Below are positions 52,722-62,976 of a DNA stretch of 64,000 bases, piece after piece (position 1 is the stretch's first letter; each line of letters begins with the position of its first letter). The position numbers were made by a program, and so were the translations under genes. Under the pieces are notes generated by a model that made no database searches, had not been told where the DNA came from, and was given only the letters and a program-made list of their open reading frames with translations. The stretch comes from Lachnospiraceae bacterium. Its GTDB lineage: Bacteria; Bacillota; Clostridia; Lachnospirales; Lachnospiraceae. The stretch covers positions 124,001 through 188,000 of the forward strand of contig JAIDHX010000036.1 of the NCBI GenBank assembly GCA_029053015.1. Reading direction: 5' to 3'.

Positions 52722-54011
52722 ATGGCTAGAGAAATGAAGGTTAGTGGGGTTGAGTGGATTGGAGAGATTCCGGTAGATTGGAATATAAAAAGAAATAAAC
52801 TGCTTTTTGTTGAGGTAAACAATAGGTGTGAAAACGGTAATGAACATATGTTACTTTCAGTTTCTGAATATTATGGGGTCGCACCTAAATCTGAAAAAGT
52901 ATCTGATGGAGAGTTTGAAACCCGAGCAGAGACACTAGACGGATATAAATTGTGTCAATCAGAAGATATTGTTATGAATATTATGCTTGCGTGGAAACGC
53001 TCTACAGGAAGAAGCGCTTATGATGGCATAGTAAGCCCTGCATACTGTGTATATAGAAAAAAAGCTGATATAGACACAAAGTATTATCACTATCTTTTTA
53101 GAACAGATATAGTAGCAGAGTTATTTAAAAGGTACTCAACAGGAATTATAGATTCTCGTTTAAGGCTATATCCTGATAAATTTATGGGTTTGAATATGAT
53201 TGTTCCCCCTTGCGACGAACAGTGTCAAATAGCAGAATATCTTGATCAGCAATGCGTCTATATAGATTCCGTTATAGAAAAAACAAAAGTTTCTATAGAC
53301 GAATATATAAAATTAAAACAGGCAATTATCACGCGGACAGTAACTAAAGGTGTGCGTGGTGATAGGGAAATGAAGGACAGTGGAATTGAGTGTATTGGGC
53401 AGATTCCTAGTAACTGGGATATGAGAAAGATTAAATATATTTTCAAAATTCAGAAAGAAATTGCTGGAGAAGAAGGACATACTGTGCTATCTATAACACA
53501 AAAAGGGATTAAGCCAAAAGATTTAACTAGAAATGAGGGGCAATTAGCTGAAAACTATAGTAATTATCAACTTGTACATATGGGTGATTTTGCTATGAAT
53601 CATATGGACTTATTAACCGGTTGGGTAGATATTTCCAAATATGAGGGCGTAACAAGTCCCGATTATAGGGTGTTTCGGTTAATTGATAAGGATAATTATT
53701 ATAGTAAATACTACTTATATTTGATGCAGATGTGTTATACGAATCGTATTTTTTATGGATTAGGGCAAGGAGTAAGTGGATTAGGAAGATGGAGATTGCA
53801 AGCGGATAAATTTTTGAATTTTTCTATTACAGTACCAAGTTATGAAGAACAGGAAGAGATTGCGGATTATCTTGACAAAAAATGTTATGCAATAGATGAC
53901 CTTATTGCCAAGAAAGAGCAATATCTTTCCGAGATAGAAAATTATAAAAAATCTCTGATTTACGAATATGTTACAGGTAAAAAAGAAGTACCACAGGAAT
54001 ATCAAGCATAA
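52722..54011 (+). CDS. hsdS: Type I specificity subunit HsdS
   Basis: A 429-residue specificity subunit with two target-recognition domains. Each starts with the same theme (VSGVEWIGEIPVDWNIKRNKLLF and DSGIECIGQIPSNWDMRKIKYIF) and ends in a conserved helical spacer (IAEYLDQQCVYIDSVIEKTKVSIDEYIKLKQAI and IADYLDKKCYAIDDLIAKKEQYLSEI). The enzyme should therefore recognise a split, two-part site. There is no second hsdS copy or inverted repeat in the window that would allow phase-variable switching. Confidence 0.93.
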   Translation: MAREMKVSGVEWIGEIPVDWNIKRNKLLFVEVNNRCENGNEHMLLSVSEYYGVAPKSEKVSDGEFETRAETLDGYKLCQSEDIVMNIMLAWKRSTGRSAYDGIVSPAYCVYRKKADIDTKYYHYLFRTDIVAELFKRYSTGIIDSRLRLYPDKFMGLNMIVPPCDEQCQIAEYLDQQCVYIDSVIEKTKVSIDEYIKLKQAIITRTVTKGVRGDREMKDSGIECIGQIPSNWDMRKIKYIFKIQKEIAGEEGHTVLSITQKGIKPKDLTRNEGQLAENYSNYQLVHMGDFAMNHMDLLTGWVDISKYEGVTSPDYRVFRLIDKDNYYSKYYLYLMQMCYTNRIFYGLGQGVSGLGRWRLQADKFLNFSITVPSYEEQEEIADYLDKKCYAIDDLIAKKEQYLSEIENYKKSLIYEYVTGKKEVPQEYQA

Positions 54012-54048
54012 GGTGCAGATATTATCCATAATTTGGAGGGGGAAATCA

Positions 54049-56160
54049 ATGAAACATATAGAAATTGAATCTACATGGGATATGTTTTTAGATGTCATTA
54101 ATGGCTTATATCTCGAATTTAATCCTATGTCTGTAGCAGATACATGCTATGTTGATATTGAGGAGGCATGCAAAAAACTTGCTTGTTATTCCGTTTCACA
54201 GGATATGGGGCATGGTAAAAAATCGCCAAAAGAGCTGTTGGAGATGGAAAAATGTGGGCTGATTGTAAACAGCCATATTTTAGTTCGATTAACGAGGCAT
54301 TATTATCTGTTGGGTGTTATAGATGGGAAAGATACCAAACAGTTATGTGATTTATTGAAAACGCTCCATGATTATTTAGGAAATCAGTATTACTATTCTG
54401 TGGATAGGAAAATTATAGAACAACTGCTTGCATTAAGCATTAGCCTCCCAACTATATGTCGCCATCAACATAATGTATATGACGAAAGGATGGCACAGTC
54501 TGCTCGATTTTTAAAGGAACAGGGTTTTTCGTTATCTGTGAAAATGGGCACTATTTCCTATTCTGATGAAACTGGTCAGGAATTTTTTAATCTTCTGGAA
54601 CGAAAAATAGCAACAATAGGCGGCAACACAGTGTATAAAGCGATTATGGAAAAATATGTGGCACAACGGTATTTTTCGGATATGGATCGCTACCTATATG
54701 GAAGAACACTTGACCAAGAAAGAAATGAGCCGTTTAATCTTTTGCTTCAGATATCTGCAAAGCATCTGAGACAGGGTCGGGATTTACAGATAACTGAAGA
54801 TGTAAAAGGATATGTGGATGGAATTATAACTCTTGCAGAGGCTATTTTGGATGTCTGTGATGTTCAGGGAACCTCTGGAATTGAATATGGCATGATGAAC
54901 CTGGAACTTTTCCCTCTTTTTCTAATAAATGAAATGATATTTGATAAAATTTGTGTGGCGCGACAGTACAGTGCAAGATATATTCTGTTGTCTTTGGATT
55001 ATTTGATAAAACCATGGTTTAATTATGCCCAAAGGGACTATTCTTATGAGGATTATTATAAGGTAGCTGACTATATATTAAAGAGACCAACTTACTGTGG
55101 ATATGTGGATACAAAGATATTGAGAGAAGAAACGGGTATTGCATTTTATCGGTTGAAACAGATTTTAAAAGATATATCTCTTCCAGCAAAGGATGTGAAT
55201 CGTGAATTTACCTCTTTAGATGGCAGAATAAATCTGTTTACCAGGCCGATTATTGGTTTTGCATCAGAACCATATCTGTTTCTGGATGAACATTTTTGTG
55301 GAATCGGTTTTTTTTATGCTGCCTGCGACATAATACGCCAAAATTATTCTATTTTGGAACGTAAGCAGGGGGAGGCTGTTGAGCAGATGCTTCGAGATGA
55401 AATGGAGAAAAAAGGTTATGGCATTAAATATGGAACTTATCCGGAAAAAAATGGCATCAAATCTGGACAATGTGACCTTGTGTTACAAAATACAAAATTA
55501 GCTTTTTTTGAAATAAAGAAAAAAAGTATCACAAACGAACTTGATGTTTTAGATGATGTTACTGTATTAGAAAATATGACATTTGGCATGGTGCGGGCAC
55601 AGAAACAATGTTTTTTTCATGAATGCTATCTAAAATCAAATGGAGAAATGCTTTTGCAGGATTGTCAGCAGAAAATCACCTGTGAAAACGGATCTATTCC
55701 AGCTTATAAAATTAGTGTATGTTATCCGGAATATATGTTTTTAACTAATAAAATGTTCAGTATGAACTTGTTGGAAATATTGTTGTTAGGTGAATTTAAG
55801 ACGAACGATCCGAATCTCCAAGGGAAATTGGATAAATTGAATCAAGTCGGTGAGGAAATTCGTAAATGTGTTATCTCCCAAAATCCAGGGCATTCCATTC
55901 ATGCACGGGAAATCTCTTTCTATTCGCTGTTCTGTAGCATGCAGCAAATTTTGACGGCGGTTTGGTGGTGTGCGGATGAGAAGGAATTTTTTCAGGTACT
56001 TGATGCTTGGTTCTATTCAACTGATAAAACATTGGATCCATACATATCTCTTTTTGCAACAAAGGTTATAAACATTGATTCGCAAGAAAACTCAGTAAGG
56101 AAAGCAATGCTAGAATTGGTGAAGAACAGGGAAACGCCCACTATGATAATAGGAGGATGA
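54049..56160 (+). CDS. Uncharacterised protein with PD-(D/E)XK nuclease-like motif between hsdS and hsdR
   Basis: ATG 54049 (after TTGGAGGGGGAAATCA) gives 703 residues; the track extension to 53968 overlaps hsdS. The first 430 or so residues are mostly helical with no recognised domain. Around 449-491 there is a PD-(D/E)XK-like core: EMEKKGYGIKYGTYPEK, then Asp476 in GQCDLVLQ, then Glu488 and Lys490 in AFFEIKKKS. This spacing matches magnesium-dependent nucleases. The rest is helical. It lies in line with hsdM and hsdS and before hsdR, a place normally empty or filled by known extras such as anticodon nuclease. Role unknown; nuclease activity is inferred. Confidence 0.7.
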   Translation: MKHIEIESTWDMFLDVINGLYLEFNPMSVADTCYVDIEEACKKLACYSVSQDMGHGKKSPKELLEMEKCGLIVNSHILVRLTRHYYLLGVIDGKDTKQLCDLLKTLHDYLGNQYYYSVDRKIIEQLLALSISLPTICRHQHNVYDERMAQSARFLKEQGFSLSVKMGTISYSDETGQEFFNLLERKIATIGGNTVYKAIMEKYVAQRYFSDMDRYLYGRTLDQERNEPFNLLLQISAKHLRQGRDLQITEDVKGYVDGIITLAEAILDVCDVQGTSGIEYGMMNLELFPLFLINEMIFDKICVARQYSARYILLSLDYLIKPWFNYAQRDYSYEDYYKVADYILKRPTYCGYVDTKILREETGIAFYRLKQILKDISLPAKDVNREFTSLDGRINLFTRPIIGFASEPYLFLDEHFCGIGFFYAACDIIRQNYSILERKQGEAVEQMLRDEMEKKGYGIKYGTYPEKNGIKSGQCDLVLQNTKLAFFEIKKKSITNELDVLDDVTVLENMTFGMVRAQKQCFFHECYLKSNGEMLLQDCQQKITCENGSIPAYKISVCYPEYMFLTNKMFSMNLLEILLLGEFKTNDPNLQGKLDKLNQVGEEIRKCVISQNPGHSIHAREISFYSLFCSMQQILTAVWWCADEKEFFQVLDAWFYSTDKTLDPYISLFATKVINIDSQENSVRKAMLELVKNRETPTMIIGG

Positions 56161-56404
56161 GTAAAAAGATTATTACGCAAATGATAGAATTATTAAATGT
56201 TTCCATAAATTTGTTATAATGAAATCCTGTTAATAACTATTTACAAAAATTATTATTCCTTACTTGATACAGGCAGATCTGGCCTTTTTATAATTGGCTT
56301 TTGCGTTGTTATATTTTGATTGATTTAAAGGTAGACAAGCTGACGTATCAGGACATCATATTACTGCAGGATAAGGTCAGACAATGGATTGCGGAGGAAG
56401 AAGC
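56161..56404 (+). other. Intergenic region before hsdR with its own extended -10 element
   Basis: Contains TGTTATAAT (56212-56220), an extended -10 lacking a clear -35, then a small AGGC...GCCT hairpin followed by TTTTT (about 56270-56290) that could attenuate. From 56316 a 30-codon frame (TTG start, ending QWIAEEEA) overlaps the hsdR start as ATGA. It may be the tail of a lost gene or a coupling peptide. Confidence 0.4.
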
Positions 56405-59400
56405 ATGAGCATAACAATTACCACAGAAAAACAATTTGAATCGGATATTGAGGCTTTTCTCATATCAACCGAAGGTGGATATACAAAGGGAAATGGAACA
56501 TATAATCCGAAGCTGGGTTTATATCCGGATAAACTGATTTCTTTCATCCAGCGTACCCAGCCAAGGGAGTGGGCAGCATTCGAGAGGCAGAATGATATAG
56601 ATCCTGTGCGTAAATTTTGTGTTGCGTTTAATAATGCTTGTGATATGGATGGAGTGCTTCATGTTTTGCGTAATGGATTCAAACATAGAGGTACTACCTT
56701 TAAAGTCTGCTATTTTAAGCCTGAATCTGGATTAAATGATACGGCTGGGGTTCAGTATGCGGAAAACGAAGTAGAGTGTTATAGACAATGGCATTATTCT
56801 GCTGATACGAAAAAATCAGTGGACATGGTACTTGTCGTGAATGGTATTCCGGTGTTTGCATTTGAACTAAAAAACCAGTATACAGGACAAAATGTAGATA
56901 ATGCCAAAGCGCAATGGATGTACGATAGAGATTCGCGAGAAATATGCTTTCAATTTAATAAGAGAATTTTGGCGTATTTTTGTGTAGATCATACAGAAGT
57001 TTGGATGACAACGAAACTGGCAGGAAAAGATACCTATTTTTTGCCCTTTAACCAAGGTTCTAATGGAGCCGGTTCTGATGGCGGCGCAGGAAATCCGCCC
57101 AATCCGGATGGATATCCTACGGCGTACCTTTGGGAAAATGTATTCCAGAAAGACAGCATGTTAGATATTATCCGAAAGTTTATCAATTTGCAGAAAAAGA
57201 AAATATTAATATTTCCTCGCTATCATCAGTTGGATGTTGTTCGGAAGCTTATTGCAGATGTACGGAAAAATGGAGCAGGTAAGAATTACCTGATTCAACA
57301 TAGTGCAGGTTCCGGTAAATCTAATTCTATCGCGTGGACAGCATATCGTCTTGCGTCACTTTACAATGAAAATAATAAGCCGGTATTTTCCAGTGTGATT
57401 GTTGTGACGGATCGTACTGTATTAGATGCACAGCTTCAGGAAACGATTTCGGGATTTGACCATAAGCTAGGTGCAGTGGAGACTATAGGAGAGGATAAAA
57501 CTTCTCAAAATTTGAAAGACGCAATCAATGACGGAGTGCGTATTATTGTTACAACCTTACAGAAGTTTCCGGTCATTTACACAGAGGTTGATAAGGCAAA
57601 TGGCAGGTGCTTTGCGATTATTGTGGATGAGGCACATTCTTCTCAGACGGGTAGTTCAGCATTGAAACTAAAGACTGCACTGGCAGACACAGAAGAAGCC
57701 CTGAGGGAGTATGCAGAGCGCGAAGGTTTGGCTGAGGAAGAAGTTGATCCTGAGGACAAGCTCGTGAAAGAAATGCTTGCCCAAGGAAAGCATAAGAACT
57801 TATCTTTTTTTGCCTTTACTGCAACGCCAAAGGCTACCACGTTGGAAATGTTTGGGCAGGAGCAGGAGGACGGCTCTTTCCATCCATTTCATGTGTATAG
57901 CATGAGGCAGGCGATTGAGGAGAAGTTTATTTTGGATGTCCTTCAAAATTATATGACCTACAATACTTGTTTCCGAATTGCAAAGACCATGACAGATAAT
58001 CCGGATGTTCCTTCCAGCAGGGCGGCAAAAGTCATTCGTAAATATCAGGAATTACATCCTTATAATATCAGTCAGAAATCGCAGATTATCGTGGAAACAT
58101 TCAGAGATACCACAAGGCATAAGATTGACGGCAAAGGAAAGATGATGGTGATTACATCGTCCAGACTGGCTGCTGTCCGCTATTATCATGAAATCAAGCG
58201 ATATATCGAGGAAAAGAAGTACGATGATGTGGATATTCTGGTGGCTTTTTCCGGTGTAATTGATGACAGAGGAGAGGAATACACAGAATCAAAATTGAAT
58301 GTGCGTAAAGACGGTTCCCACATTTCGGAGAATCAGACCAAGGCGGAGTTTCATGATAATTTTAATGTGTTGATTGTAGCGGAAAAATATCAGACAGGAT
58401 TTGATGAGCCGCTTTTACATACGATGATTGTGGACAAGAAGTTAAAGAATGTGAAAGCAGTACAGACTTTATCAAGACTAAACCGGACTTGCGAGGGCAA
58501 GACAGATACTTTTGTGCTGGATTTTGTAAATAAAGCGGAGGATATAAAGGACGCATTTCAGCCGTTCTATCAGGAAACATTTTTGCAGGAAGAGGTAAAT
58601 GCGGATTTATTATACCAGACGCAGAGAGAATTGCGAGCTTATGGTATTTACTCGGATGAGGATATTGAAGCCTTTACAAACGAGTATTACAAAAAAGGCA
58701 AACAGGACGACAGGGCAATGGGACGGATGAGCAGCATTTTGCTCCCTGTTTCTAACCGTTATAACAAAAAGACCCAGAACGAAAGATACCAATTCCGTAG
58801 ACAGGTTCGCAACCTGATTAAATGGTATAGCTACATATCGCAGATATTAAGAATGTTTGATAAAGAGTTACAGAAAGAGTATGTGTTCTGCTCTTATCTG
58901 ATTGGATTATTGCCCAAAGACCCTGTGGAGTTGATTGATCTAGAGGGTAAACTGAAACTGGAATATTACAAGTTGCAAAAGACATTTCAGGGTGAAATTG
59001 CTTTGGAAGAAGCAAAGACTATGTATGTTCCGGCAAAGCACAAAGGTGTCAAGGGAATGGATGAAAAAACACCTTTAGATGAAGTGATTGCGAAGATCAA
59101 TGAAAAGTTTAAAGGGAATTTCACAGAGGGAGATAAAGTTATTCTGTCAGCATTGAGAGACAAGCTGCTTTCTGATAAGAAATTGAAAAAGATGGCACAG
59201 TCCTCTGACCCGCAGATTTTTGTGGAAAGTATTTTCCCTAAAGCGTTTGGTACAGCAGCGCAAGATGGGTATATGGAATCGCAGGAATCGTATCAGAGTT
59301 TGTTCGAGGATACGGCTAAGTATAATGCAATTATGAGTGCGTTGGCAGAGGTTGTGTATCGGGAGATGAGGAAGAAAGGAGCTAAGACTTCAGAGGAAAC

Positions 59401-59488
59401 AGTAGCATATATGTATGATGAGTCGCGGAATCTGTCTATGGTGGCGGAAGAGTCTGCATCATGCAGTAATGGAATGGAGTTCAAATAG
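56405..59488 (+). CDS. hsdR: Type I restriction endonuclease subunit HsdR
   Basis: Motor and nuclease subunit of the type I complex. ATG 56405 ([14 protein letters not shown], after GGAGGAAGAA) is preferred over 56384. 1027 residues: N-terminal PD-(D/E)XK nuclease ([20 protein letters not shown], about residues 138-156), then a superfamily 2 helicase with Walker [11 protein letters not shown] (about 300), the DEAH box in IVDEAHSSQ (about 407), [23 protein letters not shown] and [11 protein letters not shown]-terminal helices bind HsdM. Intact by eye. Confidence 0.94.
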   Translation: MSITITTEKQFESDIEAFLISTEGGYTKGNGTYNPKLGLYPDKLISFIQRTQPREWAAFERQNDIDPVRKFCVAFNNACDMDGVLHVLRNGFKHRGTTFKVCYFKPESGLNDTAGVQYAENEVECYRQWHYSADTKKSVDMVLVVNGIPVFAFELKNQYTGQNVDNAKAQWMYDRDSREICFQFNKRILAYFCVDHTEVWMTTKLAGKDTYFLPFNQGSNGAGSDGGAGNPPNPDGYPTAYLWENVFQKDSMLDIIRKFINLQKKKILIFPRYHQLDVVRKLIADVRKNGAGKNYLIQHSAGSGKSNSIAWTAYRLASLYNENNKPVFSSVIVVTDRTVLDAQLQETISGFDHKLGAVETIGEDKTSQNLKDAINDGVRIIVTTLQKFPVIYTEVDKANGRCFAIIVDEAHSSQTGSSALKLKTALADTEEALREYAEREGLAEEEVDPEDKLVKEMLAQGKHKNLSFFAFTATPKATTLEMFGQEQEDGSFHPFHVYSMRQAIEEKFILDVLQNYMTYNTCFRIAKTMTDNPDVPSSRAAKVIRKYQELHPYNISQKSQIIVETFRDTTRHKIDGKGKMMVITSSRLAAVRYYHEIKRYIEEKKYDDVDILVAFSGVIDDRGEEYTESKLNVRKDGSHISENQTKAEFHDNFNVLIVAEKYQTGFDEPLLHTMIVDKKLKNVKAVQTLSRLNRTCEGKTDTFVLDFVNKAEDIKDAFQPFYQETFLQEEVNADLLYQTQRELRAYGIYSDEDIEAFTNEYYKKGKQDDRAMGRMSSILLPVSNRYNKKTQNERYQFRRQVRNLIKWYSYISQILRMFDKELQKEYVFCSYLIGLLPKDPVELIDLEGKLKLEYYKLQKTFQGEIALEEAKTMYVPAKHKGVKGMDEKTPLDEVIAKINEKFKGNFTEGDKVILSALRDKLLSDKKLKKMAQSSDPQIFVESIFPKAFGTAAQDGYMESQESYQSLFEDTAKYNAIMSALAEVVYREMRKKGAKTSEETVAYMYDESRNLSMVAEESASCSNGMEFK

Positions 59489-59531
59489 TATACCATATCA
59501 ATAGAAAAGATAATATCTTTTGAGGACAATT

Positions 59532-62500
59532 ATGAATTATAAGTTGTTAAATAATGAGCAAAGAAAAAGAATGAGACAGATAATTAATAGTGAGTTTGAA
59601 ATGGAGTGGGAAGAACCTGACTTTTTTAATACTCTTATAGGAAAACTGCCGTCTGTCCGTCATAGTCAAAGTGAGAAAGAGATTCAAGCGGAACTAGCGA
59701 CATTAGAAAAAATGCTTTCGCAATATAATGCTTTTTTTGAAAATAGGGAAATATTTATAAAGAATATAGAAAATATAATTACAGCTATACAACATAAAAA
59801 AGCAAACTGGTATGGTCTAAGTATTTATGAAGTGGAAGAGTCTATTCGACAACAAGAATGCTGCTTGATTTCAGGTGAAGGAGGTATTGGAAAAAGTTAC
59901 TTTATTAAGTGTTTAGAAGAAGAATTTGAACAGAGGAATATTCCACATTTATGTATATATGGAAAGTTTGAAAAAGATACAAATAATATTGAATTGAATG
60001 AAATTATTAAAGATAGTCAAAATGGATTTGTGTTTATAGTTGATGCTATAAATGAGATGTCTAAAAATGGACAAGAGAATCTGCTTAATATACTTCATTC
60101 TCTAAGGCAATACAATAATATTAGAATTATCCTTACATATCGTACAAATGCGATGGATGTAGCTATATTGGATCAATATAAAGAAATAGCAAAGGCAGAG
60201 TATACTTTTCCGGGAGTTTCTTTTGAATCGGCACTTGGAGAACTTTTAAAGTTATCAATTCCGGATATTTATAAATATGAGGATATATTATATTCAAATA
60301 ACGCATTGCTCTTAAGTATGCTTTGTAGTGTTCTTAGTGATAAAAAAATAATTGATGAAACAGAAAACGGTATTGCCACGATTACATTTATACTAGAACA
60401 TTACATTATAAAGTCTATTAAAAGGATATTTAAAGGAAAAATTTCGGATGAGGATCCAGTTAAAATCTGGAAAGATACTAAAGAAGTTGCAAAATGGATG
60501 TATAGAAATGAAAGCAAAGAAATTGATGAAAAAAACTTGCGTTTAATTGTGAAAACAGGTGAAACCTTTATACAGGTAATGATGCAAGCTGGATTTCTAC
60601 GGGAATATGATTATAATGAAATTCACTATTTTTTCTTTGCAATAGACTCACTTACTGATTTTTTAATTGCTCGCTCATTATTTGAAGATATTGCGGAAAG
60701 AACATTTGAAGTACAAGTAGAGGCTATATCCAAGAAGGTTGGGAGACTCTATAGCTTGGTAGAAGCTTTGATTATTGCAATATTTGATAATTATGCTCCA
60801 GATTATCAATATATTGTTAAACTATTAAAAGCGACAGATTTACTTGCTTCTGTGCAATACGAAACATTGCTTAAAATTAATTTTAAGGAGGAGCATATTA
60901 CAGATTTTATAAAGGCATTTCAACCTACGGAAAGCAGTCAATTAATCACTATTTTTGGTGGGTATACGAATAAACCATTTAACTGTACATATTATTTAAA
61001 TGCGTACTATAAGTCGAGCATGTGTCAGTTAAGAGAATTATCGACGGTGTTATCTGGCTCACATTTCTTAGAACGTGTGAAAGGGAGATTGAAAAATATC
61101 ATTTATTTTGTTACGTTAAACAATAGTGATAATAGAAGAATTGAAGAGGCATTTTATTTTGCGTTGTGGTGTTGTGCTGCACCAAATAAAGATGTACGTT
61201 GTCTTGCTATGAAACTATTGTATGAAATTGTAAGGCAAAATAATGAATATAAGTACAGATTGATAAAAGAATATGAAAAAAATATACTTGACCCATACAT
61301 AAAAGAGAATATCATTTATGTTCTTGCGATTTGTTCCCCAGATGATGTAGATATTGTCGCTTTTTTTAGAAAACTGATAATTAATGAGAAACAACTAGTG
61401 GCGAAAAGTATTAAACGAATTTCTACTTACTTGAAAGATAAGTATGGGTACATTAAATGGAATAGGGAAAGTTTATATGATATTCATTCGGGAACAGTCA
61501 TTTCTGATTTTTTAAATGATGTTCTTTTTAGCGTTGATCTTATGAATAAAGATTTTTTTGATTTCCGATATTGGGGAAAAGATCACATTGATATGCATAC
61601 AGAATTTCTAAATATAGATAAAAAAGAGATTTTCAAGCTTAATAATTCATTAGAGAAAAAGTATATATGTGTAAAAACAGGTGAATGTAATGGAAGTATG
61701 TCTTTTGAGGATTTTGCTATAGGGGAGTATAATATTGGTTCAGAGAAGCCAGTGCTAGAAATAGGAGCCTTCTTTTGCTCATATGAAGTTGTTTTGAGAC
61801 AGGTATTTAATTTGTTTGAAGAATCTTTTAGCCAAACTGATAGCTATATGCGAGAAGAGAACTTTACTAATTCAACTTTTATGAAGTGTGTTGACATTGC
61901 TACAGGGTATTATTATGGTAGCTTAATGTGTAATTATTATACAAATGAATTTGCAACATATAACAATTGGCAAGAAAATATTGGATATGAAGTATATGAT
62001 CCGATAGAATATGGCGAAGATATTTACATTGCTACACCAGTACCTACATATCAGGATTTTATTGAAAAGTTAGGAGATATGGTGGTCAATCGCATTGAGA
62101 TCCCTGCAGAGAAAGATTTAATGTGGGTAAGAGATGCTGCCATTACACGAAAAAATTTGTTGTCTCTTATAGAACCCTTAAAAACTAAAGATGTTGAATG
62201 GGTAATGATTGCTGGGAGAATTTCGATTCATGAAGATACTAAATGGGAAACGAGGTGGAAAGATACTTATGATATTTGGTGTTGTACATCAGAAAAAGAA
62301 ACGATAATGGATGATGGTGAAGCGAGGTATCTTACTATTGAGTTGGATGAGTATTCTGGAAATTTAGATAATTATGGGAAGTGTACTTTAAAACCATGGT
62401 TATGCAAAGATGTAAAAAGTATAAATTATTTGTCAAGTATATTTGATGATACGGCGTTAGTACTGCCACCGGCTGAGTTAATATCATATTTTCAGTTAAG

Positions 62501-62939
62501 TCCGGTTTATGCAGATATGTCATGGGTTGACAAAGAAGGGAAAAAGATTATACTGTGCAATAATAATAAAAATTCATATTATAAAGATCCTATAGGCGGA
62601 ACAGTGTTTATTAGGAAAGAGTATCTTGATGAATATTTAAAGAGTCATGTTTTGAAATATTTTGCTTTTACAGAAAAATTTATTCCCGAAACAGGTTATG
62701 CTGACGAAACATCTTTGCATTTTGAAATTCAAGAAGGAAAGATTATTAAGGAAATTCTTAATAATGGTGAGAGGGGATGGCGCTCAATAGAAACAAATCC
62801 GTTATGCGCTAATTGTCCATATGGGTTGAATAAAAAAAATTCATATGATAATGCGGATATAAATGAATGGATCAAATTATTGATGGAAAATAGATATTTA
62901 ACAGCAGAAGAGGATGAAGAAAATAGAACATTAGATTAA
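59532..62939 (+). CDS. Large STAND/NACHT-like NTPase of the defense island
   Basis: ATG 59532 follows TTTTGAGGACA; the earlier TTG in the track is unlikely. A 1135-residue protein. The N-terminal 110 residues are helical. The NTPase then has Walker A SGEGGIGKSYF near 115, Walker B GFVFIVDAINEM near 168 and an ILTYRTNAMD sensor-like segment. A long helical array (about 330-650) follows, and the C-terminal 400 residues have no domain I recognise. STAND proteins of this size are frequent antiphage sensors. It starts 43 nt after hsdR on the same strand and is followed by a GHKL ATPase gene. Confidence 0.75.
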   Translation: MNYKLLNNEQRKRMRQIINSEFEMEWEEPDFFNTLIGKLPSVRHSQSEKEIQAELATLEKMLSQYNAFFENREIFIKNIENIITAIQHKKANWYGLSIYEVEESIRQQECCLISGEGGIGKSYFIKCLEEEFEQRNIPHLCIYGKFEKDTNNIELNEIIKDSQNGFVFIVDAINEMSKNGQENLLNILHSLRQYNNIRIILTYRTNAMDVAILDQYKEIAKAEYTFPGVSFESALGELLKLSIPDIYKYEDILYSNNALLLSMLCSVLSDKKIIDETENGIATITFILEHYIIKSIKRIFKGKISDEDPVKIWKDTKEVAKWMYRNESKEIDEKNLRLIVKTGETFIQVMMQAGFLREYDYNEIHYFFFAIDSLTDFLIARSLFEDIAERTFEVQVEAISKKVGRLYSLVEALIIAIFDNYAPDYQYIVKLLKATDLLASVQYETLLKINFKEEHITDFIKAFQPTESSQLITIFGGYTNKPFNCTYYLNAYYKSSMCQLRELSTVLSGSHFLERVKGRLKNIIYFVTLNNSDNRRIEEAFYFALWCCAAPNKDVRCLAMKLLYEIVRQNNEYKYRLIKEYEKNILDPYIKENIIYVLAICSPDDVDIVAFFRKLIINEKQLVAKSIKRISTYLKDKYGYIKWNRESLYDIHSGTVISDFLNDVLFSVDLMNKDFFDFRYWGKDHIDMHTEFLNIDKKEIFKLNNSLEKKYICVKTGECNGSMSFEDFAIGEYNIGSEKPVLEIGAFFCSYEVVLRQVFNLFEESFSQTDSYMREENFTNSTFMKCVDIATGYYYGSLMCNYYTNEFATYNNWQENIGYEVYDPIEYGEDIYIATPVPTYQDFIEKLGDMVVNRIEIPAEKDLMWVRDAAITRKNLLSLIEPLKTKDVEWVMIAGRISIHEDTKWETRWKDTYDIWCCTSEKETIMDDGEARYLTIELDEYSGNLDNYGKCTLKPWLCKDVKSINYLSSIFDDTALVLPPAELISYFQLSPVYADMSWVDKEGKKIILCNNNKNSYYKDPIGGTVFIRKEYLDEYLKSHVLKYFAFTEKFIPETGYADETSLHFEIQEGKIIKEILNNGERGWRSIETNPLCANCPYGLNKKNSYDNADINEWIKLLMENRYLTAEEDEENRTLD

Positions 62940-62976
62940 AAAACAGCTTACATAAATCAATGAGAAGGGGTGAGGG

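Noticed and set aside
53258-53446. Possible hsdS recombination (phase variation) because the two target domains start alike
   Set aside because: Only one hsdS gene is present, with no inverted repeats, partial hsdS copy or invertase in the window.
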